Of a DNA stretch of 64,000 nt, positions 45,876 through 58,612 are shown in pieces. The notes under the pieces were generated by a model. It was given only the letters and a program-made list of their open reading frames with translations. It was not told the DNA's origin and made no database searches. The translations under genes and the position numbers were made by a program. How positions within the stretch are numbered: the stretch's first letter is position 1; each line of letters opens with the position of its first letter. The stretch is from Omphiscola glabra (taxonomy: Eukaryota > Mollusca > Gastropoda > Lymnaeidae): NCBI GenBank assembly GCA_964017045.1, contig OZ024808.1, forward strand, positions 5,101,284 to 5,165,283, written 5' to 3'.

Positions 45876-45934
45876 CGCTTTTAAAGAAAATTTCCCTTTA
45901 AAAGAATGTTTTTTTCAAAACTGATGTTTGTCTA

Positions 45935-46050
45935 TATTTGCTGTTCTGTTGCTTATATTTGCTGTTCTATTGTCTATATTAGCTGTTCTGTTGTCTATGT
46001 TTTCTGTTCTGTTGTCTATATTTGCTGTTCTGTTATCTATATTTGTTGTT
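45935..46050. repeat. Minisatellite, unit 21 bp, 5-6 copies
   Basis: The unit is TGCTGTTCTGTTGTCTATAT plus T. Confidence 0.94.
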
Positions 46051-47406
46051 CAAGGCTATCAGATGTTTTTTTCGTCTTTCTTCAAATTTTTCCCCCACCT
46101 TGATTAACATATGATTTCTTGTTGCTTCAAATTGAACGCAGTCCTCCCCATATTACACTGAGTTCAACCTGAACGTATATAGTCCCTGGGTTAGAGGGAC
46201 ATCGGGGGAAAGAAAAGGGGCGGGGGAATAAAAATAAAATAATTCTGTGTTTTATAAATTGACCATAAATTGTATTGAGCCGGATGTCAACCAGTGCACG
46301 TTCTCAGAAACTGGAAACATTTTTGTGGAGCAAAAGTTCCAACACCAGCTCATCTTCATCATGTTTTTGCCCCATGTTGAAATATTCCCATTTTGATTTA
46401 TTTACCTTCTAATGTGGTTTACTTTTTTTTTTTCTTTTTTACCGTTATAAAAACCATTCCAAAGGGAGTGAATTCTACAAATATTTATCCTAGGTAACTC
46501 GGGAGGAGAGAGAGAGAAAAAAATCCTAACAAACTTTCAATAAATAAATAAATGCGAACATTTCTCGGAGCACTGCCATGCCTGCTGCTTACACGGCGCA
46601 TCTTCGTGAGAGTACCTTCCCTTGTCTGATGGTATCTTTTCGCTTGTAGCTGTCAGCTGAACCTGACTGGAAATTCCCGATAAGAGACTCTCCATTTTGT
46701 AGTGTTTGAATGGACCGAAAGAGTAGTCTAGAAGGGAAACAATTAAGAGATAGGATGCTCGAATATAATAGGGGGGATAATTTCACGGTAATGTTATTAT
46801 TATCATAGGATGGATTAGAATAATAGTATTAATATACGTTAGTAGTAATTACAGATATTAATCCCCGAAATCGAATAGAATGTGAAAGTCATTAGATGAA
46901 CAAACACAAAAATTGAAATTTATAGAAAATTGTGTTAATTTTTTTTTCCCCTTGAAAATGTATGGCACTAGAGAGTGGGACCTATACCGGTAGGGGGTGG
47001 GGGGGTCTCGGCATTTTATTATTCAATTTTTTTTAAAAAGTCGAGACGAGTAGAAGGGCCGCTGTGGTGAGCAACGAAGTCTGTGCAGCGATTCTGTGTT
47101 GAGCTGACCCGGGCACAGATCTTGGTGGTACTAGCAAATATAAACAAATCAACAATAATAATTTATCAAATCTTTGACAGATTAACTCATTACTATGCAA
47201 AAAGTACCAGGTCACACATGGGGCCAAGTGCAAAAAAGAGTCAGATGTCAGACTTTATGTCAGAAGGCATTTAACAGTACTGTCACAAAGGATGTCAATG
47301 ACATTCAGCAGTACTGTCACAAAGAATATGTTTCGCAAAAATATAATTATTGAAATAAATATTAAATAAATATCCAAATATACCATTTAAGAAAATAAAG
47401 TTGAAA
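46051..47406. other. AT-rich inter-repeat sequence, nothing recognised
   Basis: Homopolymer runs (T, A, G) and no gene, RNA or repeat structure that I can support. Confidence 0.5.
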
Positions 47407-47414
47407 GGCATTGC

Positions 47415-47596
47415 CATGGGAGCCCGCAAGTAGTGGCAAGGTGGGGCACTTGCCCCCCCCCCCCCCCATTCCCTGGATTGATTGATCAAAAAAATTTTTT
47501 AGACAAAAATAGACAAAAAATGTATTAAAGTAAAGAGAAAATAAAGAGAAACTATTTTGCCCCCTTCCCCCAGAAAATTTTCTGCGGGCGCCCATG
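47415..47596. mobile_element. hAT-type miniature element, CATGGG ends, perfect 8-bp target duplication
   Basis: The ends are CATGGGAGCCCGCA and, reversed, CATGGGCGCCCGCA (13 of 14). GGCATTGC flanks both sides (47407-47414 and 47597-47604). It is 182 bp with no coding capacity, and a C-run and G-rich segments sit inside. Confidence 0.88.
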
Positions 47597-47779
47597 GGCA
47601 TTGCCAAACTATTGTAAACATTTAGTAAAACTTTTTCTCTTACTTGTCTCTTCCGTAATAAAAAAGCCTTTTTAAAATCCGGCCATTTCATTAAGTGACG
47701 TGGAAGGATTGTTTCGAGACGTGCCCGATATTTGCCCCACTCCTAACTTGTTGGTGAATAGCGAAACAATATACCCTGA

Positions 47780-47855
47780 GTCAGCAGTCTCTACGAGGAG
47801 TCAGCAGTCTCAACAAGGAGTCAGCAGTCTGAACAAGGAGTCAGCAATCTGAACA
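47780..47855. repeat. Minisatellite, unit 20 bp, about 4 copies
   Basis: The unit is GAGTCAGCAGTCTGAACAAG. Confidence 0.93.
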
Positions 47856-47927
47856 ATGTATGAATCGTGTGTATTTATATTTGTATTGTTAATTGACAGT
47901 AGCCTGGTAGCATTATTTGAGACTTGG

Positions 47928-48732
47928 CCTGTGTGTCTGTAGAACAACAAACTACCAAGTGTCCCATAGACTTGGCCAGTGTGTCTGTAGAACAACAAAC
48001 TACCAAGTGTCCCATAGACTTGGCCCGTGTGTCTGTAGAACAACAAACTACCAAGTGTCCCATAGACTTGGCCAGTGTGAATGTAGAACAACAAACTACC
48101 AAGTGTCCCATAGACTTGGCCCATGTGTCTGTAGAACAACAAACTACCAAGTGTCCCATAGACTTGGCCCGTGTGTCTGTAGAACAACAAACTACCAAGT
48201 GTCGCATAGACTTGGCCAGTGTGATTGAGAACTACAAACTACCAAGTGTCCCATAGACTTGGCCAGTGTGATTGAGAACAACAAACTACCAAGTGTCCTA
48301 TAGACTTGGCCAGTGTGATTGAGAACAACAAACTACCAAGTGTCCCATAGACTTGGCCAGTGTGTCTGTAGAACAACAAACTACCAAGTGTCCCATAGAC
48401 TTGGCCCGTGTGTCTGTAGAACAACAAACTACCAAGTGTCCCATAGACTTGGCCAGTGTGAATGTAGAACAACAAACTACCAAGTGTCCCATAGACTTGG
48501 CCAGTGTGTCTGTAGAACAACAAACTACCAAGTGTCCCATAGACTTGGCCAGTGTGATTGAGAACTACAAACTACCAAGTGTCCCATAGACTTGGCCAGT
48601 GTGATTGAGAACAACAAACTACCAAGTGTCCCATAGACTTGGCCCGTGTGTCTGTAGAACAACAAACTACCAAGTGTCCCATAGACTTGGCCAGTGTGTC
48701 TGTAGAACAACAAACTACCAAGTGTCCCATAG
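47928..48732. repeat. Minisatellite, unit about 47-48 bp, about 17 copies, with higher-order pattern
   Basis: The unit includes ACAACAAACTACCAAGTGTC and CCATAGACTTGGCCAGTGTG. Three unit types (GTCTGTAG, GAATGTAG, GATTGAGA) follow each other in a repeated order, so multi-unit blocks were duplicated. Confidence 0.97.
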
Positions 48733-49203
48733 GCCCGTGAATCTCCTAAAACATAATGGTTACTTTAAAATGTGATGAAGACCAAAATAAAAATGCCCCC
48801 CACCCCGCCACACATTAAATTTTTTTTGCCCCGTACAAGCATCAGATTTAATATGTAATGTATGACTTGCTGTGGAAAAAAAGGGGGGGGGGGGCTAAAC
48901 AGCTAGTTAACTTGTTACTTCTGCAACACCTGGCTCCAACTGTGAACTACAATTCAACTACTGCAACGTGTCGTGTTGAAAGGTCATGACACGAGGTCGG
49001 CACGAGACCAAACGCGTGCGGGGCTATCAAAAGATACGATGACGTCACTTGAGTCACAATGGCTCTGTACAATAAACAAAGCGAGCGAGCTTCTTCTCTA
49101 TTTTGGTCTCATAACGAGCTTTCACCAGTGCAACAACTCTTCCAGGAATCCGAGCTATGTCCAACTTATTTTAATGCTCTAGTGAGATCTTCTTGTGCAG
49201 TTT
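48733..49203. other. Inter-array sequence, nothing recognised
   Basis: A G-run at about 48885-48894. No gene was recognised. Confidence 0.5.
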
Positions 49204-52134
49204 GGGACCGTGCATACAGAGCCATTATGATGCAAAGATCATGTTTGGGTCCGAACATACAGAGCCATAATGATGCAAAGATCATGTTTGGGACCGTGCA
49301 TACAGAGCCATATGATGCAAAGATCATGTTTGGGTCCGAGCATACAGAGCCATTATGATGCAAAGATCATATTTTTGGACGCGCATACAGATCCATAATG
49401 ATGCAAATATCATGTTTGGGGTCATGTATACAGAGCCATAATGATGCAAAGATCATGTTAAGACCCGAGCATACAGAGCCATTTTGATGTTTAAAAAACA
49501 TATTATTGGCCGAGCATACAGAGCCATTATGATGCAAAGATCATGTTTTGGGTCGTACACACAGAGCCATAATGATGCAAAGATCATGTTTGGGATCGTA
49601 CACACAGAGCCATAATGATGCAAAGATCATGTTTGGGGTCGTACACACAGAGCCATAATGATGCAAAGATCATGTTTTGGGTCGTACAAACAGAGCCATT
49701 ATGATGCAAAGATCATGTTTGGGGTCGTACACACAGAGCCCTAATGATGCAAAGATCATGTTTGGGGTCGTGCATACAGAGCCGTAATGATTCAAAGATC
49801 ATGTTTTGGGTCGTACACACAGAGCCATAATGATGCAAAGATCATGTTTGGGTCCGAGCGTACAGAGCCATAATGATGCAAAGATCATGTTTGGGGTCGT
49901 ACAAACAGAGCCATTATGATGCAAAGATCATGTTTGGGGTCGTACACACAGAGCCATAATGATGCAAAGATCATGTTTTGGGTCGTACAAACAGAGCCAT
50001 TATGATGCAAAGATCATGTTTGGGGTCGTACACACAGAGCCCTAATGATGCAAAGATCATGTTTGGGGTCGTGCATACAGAGCCGTAATGATGCAAAGAT
50101 CATGTTTGGGGTCGTGCATACAGAGCCGTAATGATGCAAAGATCATGTTTTGGGTCGTACACACAGAGCCATAATGATGCAAAGATCATGTTTGGGGTCG
50201 TGCATACAGAGCCGTAATGATGCAAAGATCATGTTTTGGGTCGTACACACAGAGCCATAATGATGCAAAGATCATGTTTGGGTCCGAGCGTACAGAGCCA
50301 TGATGATGCAAAGATCATATTTTTGGACGCGCATACAAGTCCATAATGATGCAAAGATCATGTTTGGGGTCATGTATACAGAGCCGTAATTATGCAAAGA
50401 TCATGTTTGGGTCCGAGCATACAGAGCCATTTTAATGTAAAGATCATATTTTTGGTCGAGTATACAGAGCCATAATGATGCAAATATCATGTTTGGGGTC
50501 ATGTATACAGAGCCATAATGATGCAAAGATCATGTTAGGACCCGAGCATACAGAGCCATTTTGATGTAAAAAACGTATTTTTGGCCGAGCATACAGAGCC
50601 ATTATGATGCAAATATTATGTTAGGACCCGAGCATACAGAGCCATTTTGATGTAAAAAACGTATTTTTGGCCGAGCATACAGAGCCATTATGATGCAAAG
50701 ATCATGTTTGGGGTCGTACACACAGATCCATAATGATGCAAAGATCATGTTTAGGGTCGTACACACAGAGCCATAATGATGCAAAGATCATGTTTGGGGT
50801 CGTACACACATAGCCATTATGATGCAAAGATCATGTTTGGGGTCGTACAAACAGAGCCATTATGATGCAAAGATCATGTTTGGGGTCGTACACACAGAGC
50901 CATAATGATGCAAAGATCATGTTTGGGGTCGTGCATACAGAGCCGTAATGATGCAAAGATCATGTTTGGGGTCGTGCATACAGAGCCGTAATGATGCAAA
51001 GATCATGTTTTGGGTCGTACACACAGAGCCATAATGATGCAAAGATCATGTTTGGGGTCGTGCATACAGAGCCGTAATGATGCAAAGATCATGTTTTGGG
51101 TCGTACACACAGAGCCATAATGATGCAAAGATCATGTTTGGGTCCGAGCGTACAGAGCCATGATGATGCAAAGATCATATTTTTGGACGCGCATACAAGT
51201 CCATAATGATGCAAAGATCATGTTTGGGGTCATGTATACAGAGCCGTAATTATGCAAAGATCATGTTTGGGTCCGAGCATACAGAGCCATTTTAATGTAA
51301 AGATCATATTTTTGGTCGAGTATACAGAGCCATAATGATGCAAATATCATGTTTGGGGTCATGTATACAGAGCCATAATGATGCAAAGATCATGTTAGGA
51401 CCCGAGCATACAGAGCCATTTTGATGTAAAAAACGTATTTTTGGCCGAGCATACAGAGCCATTATGATGCAAATATTATGTTAGGACCCGAGCATACAGA
51501 GCCATTTTGATGTAAAAAACGTATTTTTGGCCGAGCATACAGAGCCATTATGATGCAAAGATCATGTTTGGGGTCGTACACACAGATCCATAATGATGCA
51601 AAGATCATGTTTAGGGTCGTACACACAGAGCCATAATGATGCAAAGATCATGTTTGGGGTCGTACACACATAGCCATTATGATGCAAAGATCATGTTTGG
51701 GGTCGTACAAACAGAGCCATTATGATGCAAAGATCATGTTTGGGGTCGTACACACAGAGCCATAATGATGCAAAGATCATGTTTGGGGTCGTACAAACAG
51801 AGCCATAATGATGCAAAGATCAATTTTGGGGTCGTACAAACAGAGCCATAATGATGCAAAGATCATGTTTGGGTCCGAGCGTACAGAGCCATAATGATGC
51901 AAAGATCATGTTTGGGGTCGTACACACAGAGCCATAATGATGCAAAGATCATGTTTGGGGTCGTACAAACAGAGCCATTATGATGCAAAGATCATGTTTG
52001 GGGTCGTACACACAGAGCCATAATGATGCAAAGATCATGTTTGGGGTCGTACACACAGAGCCATAATGATGCAAAGATCATGTTTGGGGTCGTACACACA
52101 GAGCCATAATGATGCAAAGATCATGTTTGGGGTC
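49204..52134. repeat. Largest minisatellite: unit about 43 bp, about 68 copies, with 860-bp higher-order repeat
   Basis: The unit includes ATACAGAGCCATAATGATGC and AAAGATCATGTTTGGGGTCG. Several unit types exist (CGTACACA, CGAGCATA, CATGTATA, CGCGCATA). The block 49981-50932 reappears almost base for base at 50841-51792 (offset 860, exactly 20 units; one mismatch noticed at 50042/50902). Confidence 0.98.
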
Positions 52135-52754
52135 TGTAGTTCTCATGATGTCAGACCCTGTTCGTCATTCTCATGACTAGAGTGAGTTTTGAAAAAAAAG
52201 GGGGGGGGGGGTGGATATCACAAACTATCAAATTTTCTTTTACTAACTTTTTTTGCAAGTTAAGTGAATGAGGGGGAGGGAGGGGTGTTAAGGAGGGGGT
52301 GGGGCAAGTGAGAGATAAAAATAGTTGTCTTAAACAGCACATCCATATGTTGTATTTCTTCTTCTTGCACCTGTTCTCAGTTTCATTAAGAAACAATCCG
52401 TTTCCCGTGAGACGTCATTATGACCCATGTAATTAGGGGGCGCCGGGTGCTCCCTCGACGTGTCGGGTCTCATTAAAAGCTCGTGTGCTGTTCGCAGCGC
52501 CCTAGGGTGGTGCAAGCCACGTTTGTGGCGCCACACATTGAGCAAGAAGGAAAATATGGGGCTGTGTGGGGGAGGGCTGTGTGGAGGAGGGGCTGTGTGG
52601 GGGGGGCTGTGTGGGGTAGGGGCTGTGTGGTGGTTGGATGGGAGCTGAGTTGGGGGGGATGGAGGCTGAGGTAGAATGCTGATTTTGGAGGCTGATGTTG
52701 AAGGCTGATGTGGGCTGAGGATGGGGCTGAGATGGGTACTGATGTAAAAGAATG
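52135..52754. other. Inter-array sequence with G/T-rich tract
   Basis: A GGCTGTGTGGGGGAG-type tract at 52558-52630 and GGCTGA words to 52740. No gene was recognised. Confidence 0.55.
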
Positions 52755-52917
52755 ATGCAATAAAACGATGACGTAGTACACAACTAGTAAAAGGTGCATT
52801 TACAACGATGACATAGTACACTACTAGTAAAAGGTGCATTTACAACGATGACGTAGTACACAACTAGTAAAAGGTGCATTTACAACGATGACGTAGTACA
52901 CAACTAGTAAAAGTATC
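52755..52917. repeat. Minisatellite, unit about 41 bp, 4 copies
   Basis: The unit includes ACGATGACGTAGTACACAAC and TAGTAAAAGGTGCATTTACA. Confidence 0.96.
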
Positions 52918-53639
52918 AATATTTTTATACACTTAGATTTACATATTTGGAAATAACACTTATTGGACGCAGGGCAGTGGCGTAGCTAGAGGGGGGTGCG
53001 GGGCATGCGGACTGCACCGGGTGACACCATCTCATGGGGGTGAAACCAAATTCAAAAATTGCATATTTACAGAGAAACACACACTGCTCGTTCTGACCGA
53101 ATTTCATCAAAGGATAACCGATCACACGTATATAACATTTTACATTTTCCACACATGTAACCTATCAAAATGCCTGCTTTATTTAAAGTTCAAAGTCGAT
53201 GCGTTAGAATTGAGGTTACCATATAATAAGGTCAGGAAAAAAAACGTTTTGACCAGGATTCAACACCGATTGAATTGTTCGGTAACTTTCGCAAGTGGCA
53301 GGAAGCTATAGTCACATAAATTCTGAGGAAATAAAGCTTTCAATTGATAACAAATACGATGTCGTCAGGTGATTCTATGTAAATGAATTAAAAACATGTT
53401 AAAATGACTTTTGTACCCATTTATAGGGATAACAAAATAATTTTGTGCACATTTTGTAATATCTAATTAATAATTTCTTTAAATTTATTTAAATTATTTT
53501 TGAAGCTAAATATATCGAGACCCAGAAATACTCAAAAAATAATATTTTCGCCGATTCATCACTAGCGCCACATCTTAACAGATGAGCCCGATTGTCATAC
53601 AGCACAGGGTCTTTTACATGCTGTCTGTGTTACACGTGC

Positions 53640-53910
53640 TAACTTTGGGCTGACCTACTTGAGGAAGTTAATCTTACTCAGCAATATCTTCAGACTAAAG
53701 GATTTACTCTTGACAAAGTGGTGAACAATCTAAAGGTCTTAAGAATGTTTCTGAACGAGAAGTGCTGCCACTTGGTGGAACATGCTGCCACTTGGTGGAA
53801 CATGCTGTCACTTGGTAGACATGCTTCTAAAAAGGCCCTTTTAAAATCAGACCAATGTGAAATTTCAGTGGAGAAAAGATTAAGGTTTAAGAAGAATATC
53901 AAAGGATAAC
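53640..53910 (+). pseudogene. hAT (DUF4371/ZMYM1-like) transposase fragment
   Basis: One plus-strand frame reads ADLLEEVNLTQQYLQTKGFT, LDKVVNNLKVLRMFLNEK, then after repeats SDQCEISVEKRLRFKKN. The order (YLQTK-x-F-x-LD, a helical stretch, then I-x-V-E-K-R-x-R-F-K-K) is that of the DUF4371-type domain in ZMYM1-like hAT proteins. The middle is disrupted by three 20-bp repeats (GCTGCCACTTGGTGGAACAT, 53762-53820). No catalytic region remains. The family call is from memory of the motif and is moderate. Confidence 0.55.
53762..53820. repeat. 20-bp tandem repeat, 3 copies, within the transposase fragment
   Basis: The unit is GCTGCCACTTGGTGGAACAT. The third copy is diverged. Confidence 0.9.
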
Positions 53911-54455
53911 TATTTACGATCCAAAATGGGACAGTCAAGGCTTTCTGTTATGGCTCTACTAACAATTAAACAAAATAAATTTAATGTAAATATAACTATA
54001 ACATAACTAAATGGCTATTGGTACCCGGGTACCAGAATTGACAGATTGGGATTAAAAAACTATTTAAAATATTATTGTTGGGTTTGTAAGACCAAATGAG
54101 GTATCAAATGAAAGATAATTGAATGTACTATACGTTTGTAAACTTAATTCTTCATTTTAACTAAAATAAACTACCACAAATGACATCCGAAAAGCATTAG
54201 TCAAAATGAACCCAGACACGCAGCGCTGCCATTCGCACCCGGGTACCATTAGACTCTGGTAACCGGGTACCAATAGGTGCAGCCATAACTTAACGTTGTC
54301 ACAGTTCTTAAATACATTTACCTCCTGACCTTCAATTAATTTGTTATTGTTCTTGTTATACTGTGGATTTATTTTAACAAGAAGAAATTCGGGGGGATTG
54401 GGGGTGCACCATGAGTTTACCTCACCGGGTGACCCCAACCCTAGCTAAGCCACTG

Positions 54456-55774
54456 GGGCTGTCGGCACAAATTGACCACCCAACAAATTCGAAACTGGAT
54501 CCGCTCCTGAAAATCCGTTTCGCAAATATATTTTTAAAAAAATTTTTTTTTGAAAGGCATTTAAGGATTCGAACCCTGGGGCAGAACGCTCGACTGCCGG
54601 GCGACAGCTTCAGTTTCAAAAACGCTTTTTTCAAAGGAAGTTAATCGGTGCAAAGTAATTCAAGTAACATGGAGCTATTTGTTTACCTACATCAAAAGGC
54701 GCAATTTATGGGTATTGAAGGCAGTAGTAAGGTAAAAATATTATGTGGAGACTCTCAGCGGGTTTACCCGGTTCAGACTTTCTCATTAACCCACCGCTGT
54801 TCCTGCTCCGGGAATTCCCCATGCCAGGATAAAAGTGAGATTGGATTACGACTTTCCTATGATCAGTGGTGTTGCGTTTGAGTAATGTTGCGAGAGGATG
54901 TTAGTTGTTGGTGTGTCTGTGGGTCTGTGTTTCTAATTATCTAGCAATTTTAATGAAAAGAGACGGGTGGGGCTGGTGTGGTTCCTTAAGGTTTAAATGC
55001 CAATTAGTTGACATTTTGTTCTGGGAGGAAGGGGGGTGAAGGCCACGGGGCACGGCGCACAGACGTACATCACCCTGCACCACAAAGTTGATCTCTTTCA
55101 AATTGTTGGATGGCTGGTGAGTGTAGGAAGCATGGTGTAGAGTCCCAACAACTTGGCTTCTATTATATTCTTTTCCTTTTTATACGGTTTCCATTCTATA
55201 CGTATTCAATCAATTCTATACGTTTTCCATCTAATAGTTTACTACTCTACTCTATTTTTCTATTGTACTTTTTGCATCCTTATTTGAGCACCATGTCATT
55301 TTCCATCTATCAATGAACGGAAATAGACACCGTATCCTTTTATTCTGACTCCATAGTCAGGCTCTGGTCTGTGCCGCATGTGTGCCGCATGTGTGTCGTG
55401 TTATTTTGCCTCGCCTACACAGCTAATTACCCGGACTGTTTCCGTAATGAAAGCATCATTAAATGCTACTCACACGTCCTCGGTAGGAGGGTTATCAAAG
55501 TGCCGAGTCGCTCACACAAGTCTGGGGCACGTGGCCTGGAATACCTCACACATGAAAGCAGAGGCTCGTCTATTCGGGGTGGGGGGTACAAGGCGTTCGA
55601 ATCTCAAGATGTTATAAAAGGTGGGGGGAAAGGGCTTGAAAAGTAGACACCCCTAGTGAGTGCCTGTTGTGTTCATCCTTGGTTTCATGCATATAGATCT
55701 CTCTATACGCCTCTGCCTGTTAGTCTATATATGTGGGGGTATTGTAGCTGGAGTTAAACTTTGTTGTAGACGAA
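54456..55774. other. Mostly unique sequence, possible decayed element ends
   Basis: GGATTCGAACC at 54567 is a reverse tRNA B-box-like word and GGATCCGCTCCTG at 54498 resembles a hAT-type end reversed. Neither can be extended to a full element. No gene was recognised. Confidence 0.4.
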
Positions 55775-56745
55775 GTGTCTGACAGTAGAATCTCGTATGT
55801 CTGACAGTAGAATCTCGTATGTCTAACAGTAGAATCTCGTATGTCTGACAGTAGGATCTCGTATGTCTGACAGTAGGATCTCGTATGTCTGACAGTAGGA
55901 TCTCGTATGTCTGACAGTAGGATCTCGTATGTCTGACATTAGGATCTCGTATGTCTGACAGTAGGACCTGGTATGTCTGACAGTAGGATTTGTAATGTTT
56001 GACAGTAGGATCTCGTATGTCTGACAGTAGGACCTGGTATGTCTCACAGTAGGACCTGGTATGTCTGACAGTAGGATCTCGTATGTCTGACAGTAGGACC
56101 TGGTATGTCTGACAATATGATATTGTATGTCTGGCAGTAGGACCGGGTATGTCTGACAGTAGAATCTCGTATGTCTGACAGTAGAATCTCGTATGTCTGA
56201 CAGTAGGATTTCGTATGTCTGACAGTAGAATCTCGTATGTCTGACAGTAGGATCTCGTATGTCTGACAGTAGGATCTCGTATGTCTGACAGTAGGATCTG
56301 GTATGTCTGACAGTAGGATCTGCTATGTCTGACAGTAGGACCTGATATGTCTGACAGTAGGATCTGTTATGTCTGACAGTAGGACCTGGTATGTCTGACA
56401 GTTGGACCTGGTATGTCTGACAGTAGGATTTGTAATGTCTGACAGTAGGACCTGGTATGTCTCACAGTAGGACCTCGTGTGTCTGACAGTAGGATCTGTT
56501 ATGTCTGACAGTAGGACTTGGTATGTCTGACAGTAGGACCTGGTATGTCTGACAGTAGGACCTGGTATGTCTGACAGTAGGATCTGTTATGTCTGACAGT
56601 AGGACCTGGTATGTCTGACAGTAGGAGATGGTATGTCTGACAGTAGGAGATGGTATGTCTGACAGTAGGATCTCGTATGTTTGACAGTAGGACCTGGTAT
56701 GTCTGACAGTCGGACCTGGTATGTCTGACAGTAGGACCTGGTGTA
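55775..56745. repeat. Minisatellite, unit 22 bp, about 44 copies
   Basis: The unit is ATGTCTGACAGTAGGATCTC plus GT, with ACCTGGT variants. Confidence 0.98.
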
Positions 56746-56925
56746 GTCCTGAAGTTATGCTCAGCTGAATGTATGATGTTTGTATGTAACATCTTTATAT
56801 TATGTAACATGTATCCCTTTGTATGTAATATGTCCAACATATATCGTACATGTAACATATGCCTGCATGTATCTATACGTAACTGCACATGTATCACTCA
56901 TCTGTCTTTACCATCCATTTGTGTT

Positions 56926-57004
56926 TACATTTCCTGTATATCAATTCAGATGGCCAGACGGTAGTTTACATTTCCTGTATATCAACTCAGATGGCCAGAC
57001 AGTA
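56926..57004. repeat. Direct repeat of about 41 bp, two copies
   Basis: TTTACATTTCCTGTATATCA followed by a segment with CAGATGGCCAGAC occurs twice. Confidence 0.9.
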
Positions 57005-57065
57005 ATTGTGTTTGAGACCGGGGAGTAACATCTCTTATCTGACCGGCATTACCTGATAGTCTTTA

Positions 57066-57200
57066 TATGCACACAGATACACACATGCTCACACACATAC
57101 TCACAAATGTTCAGACATACTTACACGCATACACACACACATGCTCACACATATTCTCACTCACATGCTCACACACAAACTCACACACGTGTTCACACAT
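57066..57200. repeat. CA-rich low-complexity tract
   Basis: Words ACACATGCTCACAC and ACTCACA. Confidence 0.88.
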
Positions 57201-57411
57201 ATCTCAAGTACATCTCACAGGGGCACTGCATTGGCCATCTTTTAAAAAAGTTTTGTACGATTCATACATGTTTGGTAAGGGTGTGTACTTCATATGCAAT
57301 CATATGCTAAATTATATGAAACAGTGTACTACACATTTGCAGTTCCCATGAAAAACGAAGATTTTTGTTGGAAGAAAAAAAAATACCTTGAATTCATATT
57401 TTCGAGTACAA

Positions 57412-57625
57412 CTCAGTCCTAGAATTTGCATTAAAGATGGGATCTAAATGTTCCACAGTCCTAGAATTGGCCCTAAAGATGGGATCTAAATGTTCCACAG
57501 TCCTAGAATTGGCACTAAAGATGGGATCTAAATATTCCACAGTCCTAGAATTGGTCCTAAAGATGGGATCTAAATGTTCCATAGTCTTAGAATTGGCCCA
57601 AAAGATGGGATCTAAATGTTCCATT
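57412..57625. repeat. Minisatellite, unit 42 bp, 5 copies
   Basis: The unit includes GTCCTAGAATTGGCCCTAAA and GATGGGATCTAAATGTTCCA. Confidence 0.96.
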
Positions 57626-57824
57626 AATAGAATAACTAAGCCTGCGGTGATTTTTATAATGACTTTCAGTTTTTGGTTGCCGTCCGAGAAGATTGGACTG
57701 GCTTATTTAGATATCGCTATTGCGTAACGGGGAATTTTGGCGTAACTCAAGCAGTGGTGTCTAAGTGGTGTCTGAGAAAACATCACTAAAATCAGAGACA
57801 TTTTTTGCTTTGTTTGACCATGCA

Positions 57825-58290
57825 GGACAGTGGTGCATTCATTAGGACAATCGAAGTAAGTTATGTAGGTCAGTGGTACATTCATTAGGACGATCGAAGT
57901 AAGTTATGTAGGTCAGAGGTGCATTCACTGGGACGATCGAAGTAAGTTATATAGGTAATTGATGCATTCATTAGGATGATCGAAGTAAGTTATGTAGGTC
58001 AATGGTGCATTCACTAGGACGATCGAAATAATTTATGTAGGTCAGTGGTGCATTCATTAGGACGATCGAAGTAAGTTATGTAGGTCAGTGGTGCATTCAT
58101 TAGGACGATCGAAGTAAGTTATGTAGGTCAGTGGTGCATTCATTAGGACGATTGAAGTAAGTTATGTAGGTCATTAATACATTCATTGGGATGATCGAAG
58201 TGAGTTATGTAGGTCAGTGGTGCATTCATTAGGACGATCGAAGTAAGTTATGTAGGTCAGAGGTGCATTCATTAGAAGGTTTGAAGTAGT
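57825..58290. repeat. Minisatellite, unit 43 bp, about 11 copies
   Basis: The unit includes GTCAGTGGTGCATTCATTAG and GACGATCGAAGTAAGTTATG. Confidence 0.96.
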
Positions 58291-58612
58291 CCATGTCCTG
58301 CTAAACCTGCGGTTAAAAATAAATTCATTTATTCAATGCAATTACTTTGTAAAATTGATTGTTTGCATGTAAGGAAGGAGTTCTTGATCTTCTTATGACT
58401 GGCAAAAAGGTCTGTAGAACAAACTATTTAAGAACCCCTATTGTAGACAAGAGGGTAGATTACTGTTTCGGAATATAACTATGTTTCCCGGGATCCAATT
58501 CTCTCTCTCATTTTCCCGAACAAATAGTGTAATTTGGATAAGTAGCATTTTAGAATTTGTAACAAGGTAATTTTCATCAAGCCCTATCATTTTTGTTGAG
58601 TGCCGCAACTGA

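Larger units (their letters stand above)
52975..54455 (+). mobile_element. Decayed DNA transposon with CAGTGGC(G/T)TAGCTAG ends, about 1.5 kb
   Basis: The left end reads CAGTGGCGTAGCTAGAGG. The complement of the right end reads CAGTGGCTTAGCTAGGG. Both ends continue with a CACCGGGTGA motif. Inside lies a transposase-like fragment (53640-53910). The 8 flanking bases do not match (only GGG on both sides), so the superfamily call rests on the coding fragment. Confidence 0.6.

Noticed and set aside
49204..52134. Possible centromeric or subtelomeric satellite
   Set aside because: It is one of about 80 different arrays inside a single intron, is only 3 kb, and has no telomere-like words nearby.
54545..54640. 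tRNA or tRNA-derived SINE (reverse GGTTCGAATCC B-box)
   Set aside because: No A-box at the right distance, no cloverleaf and no second copy in the window.
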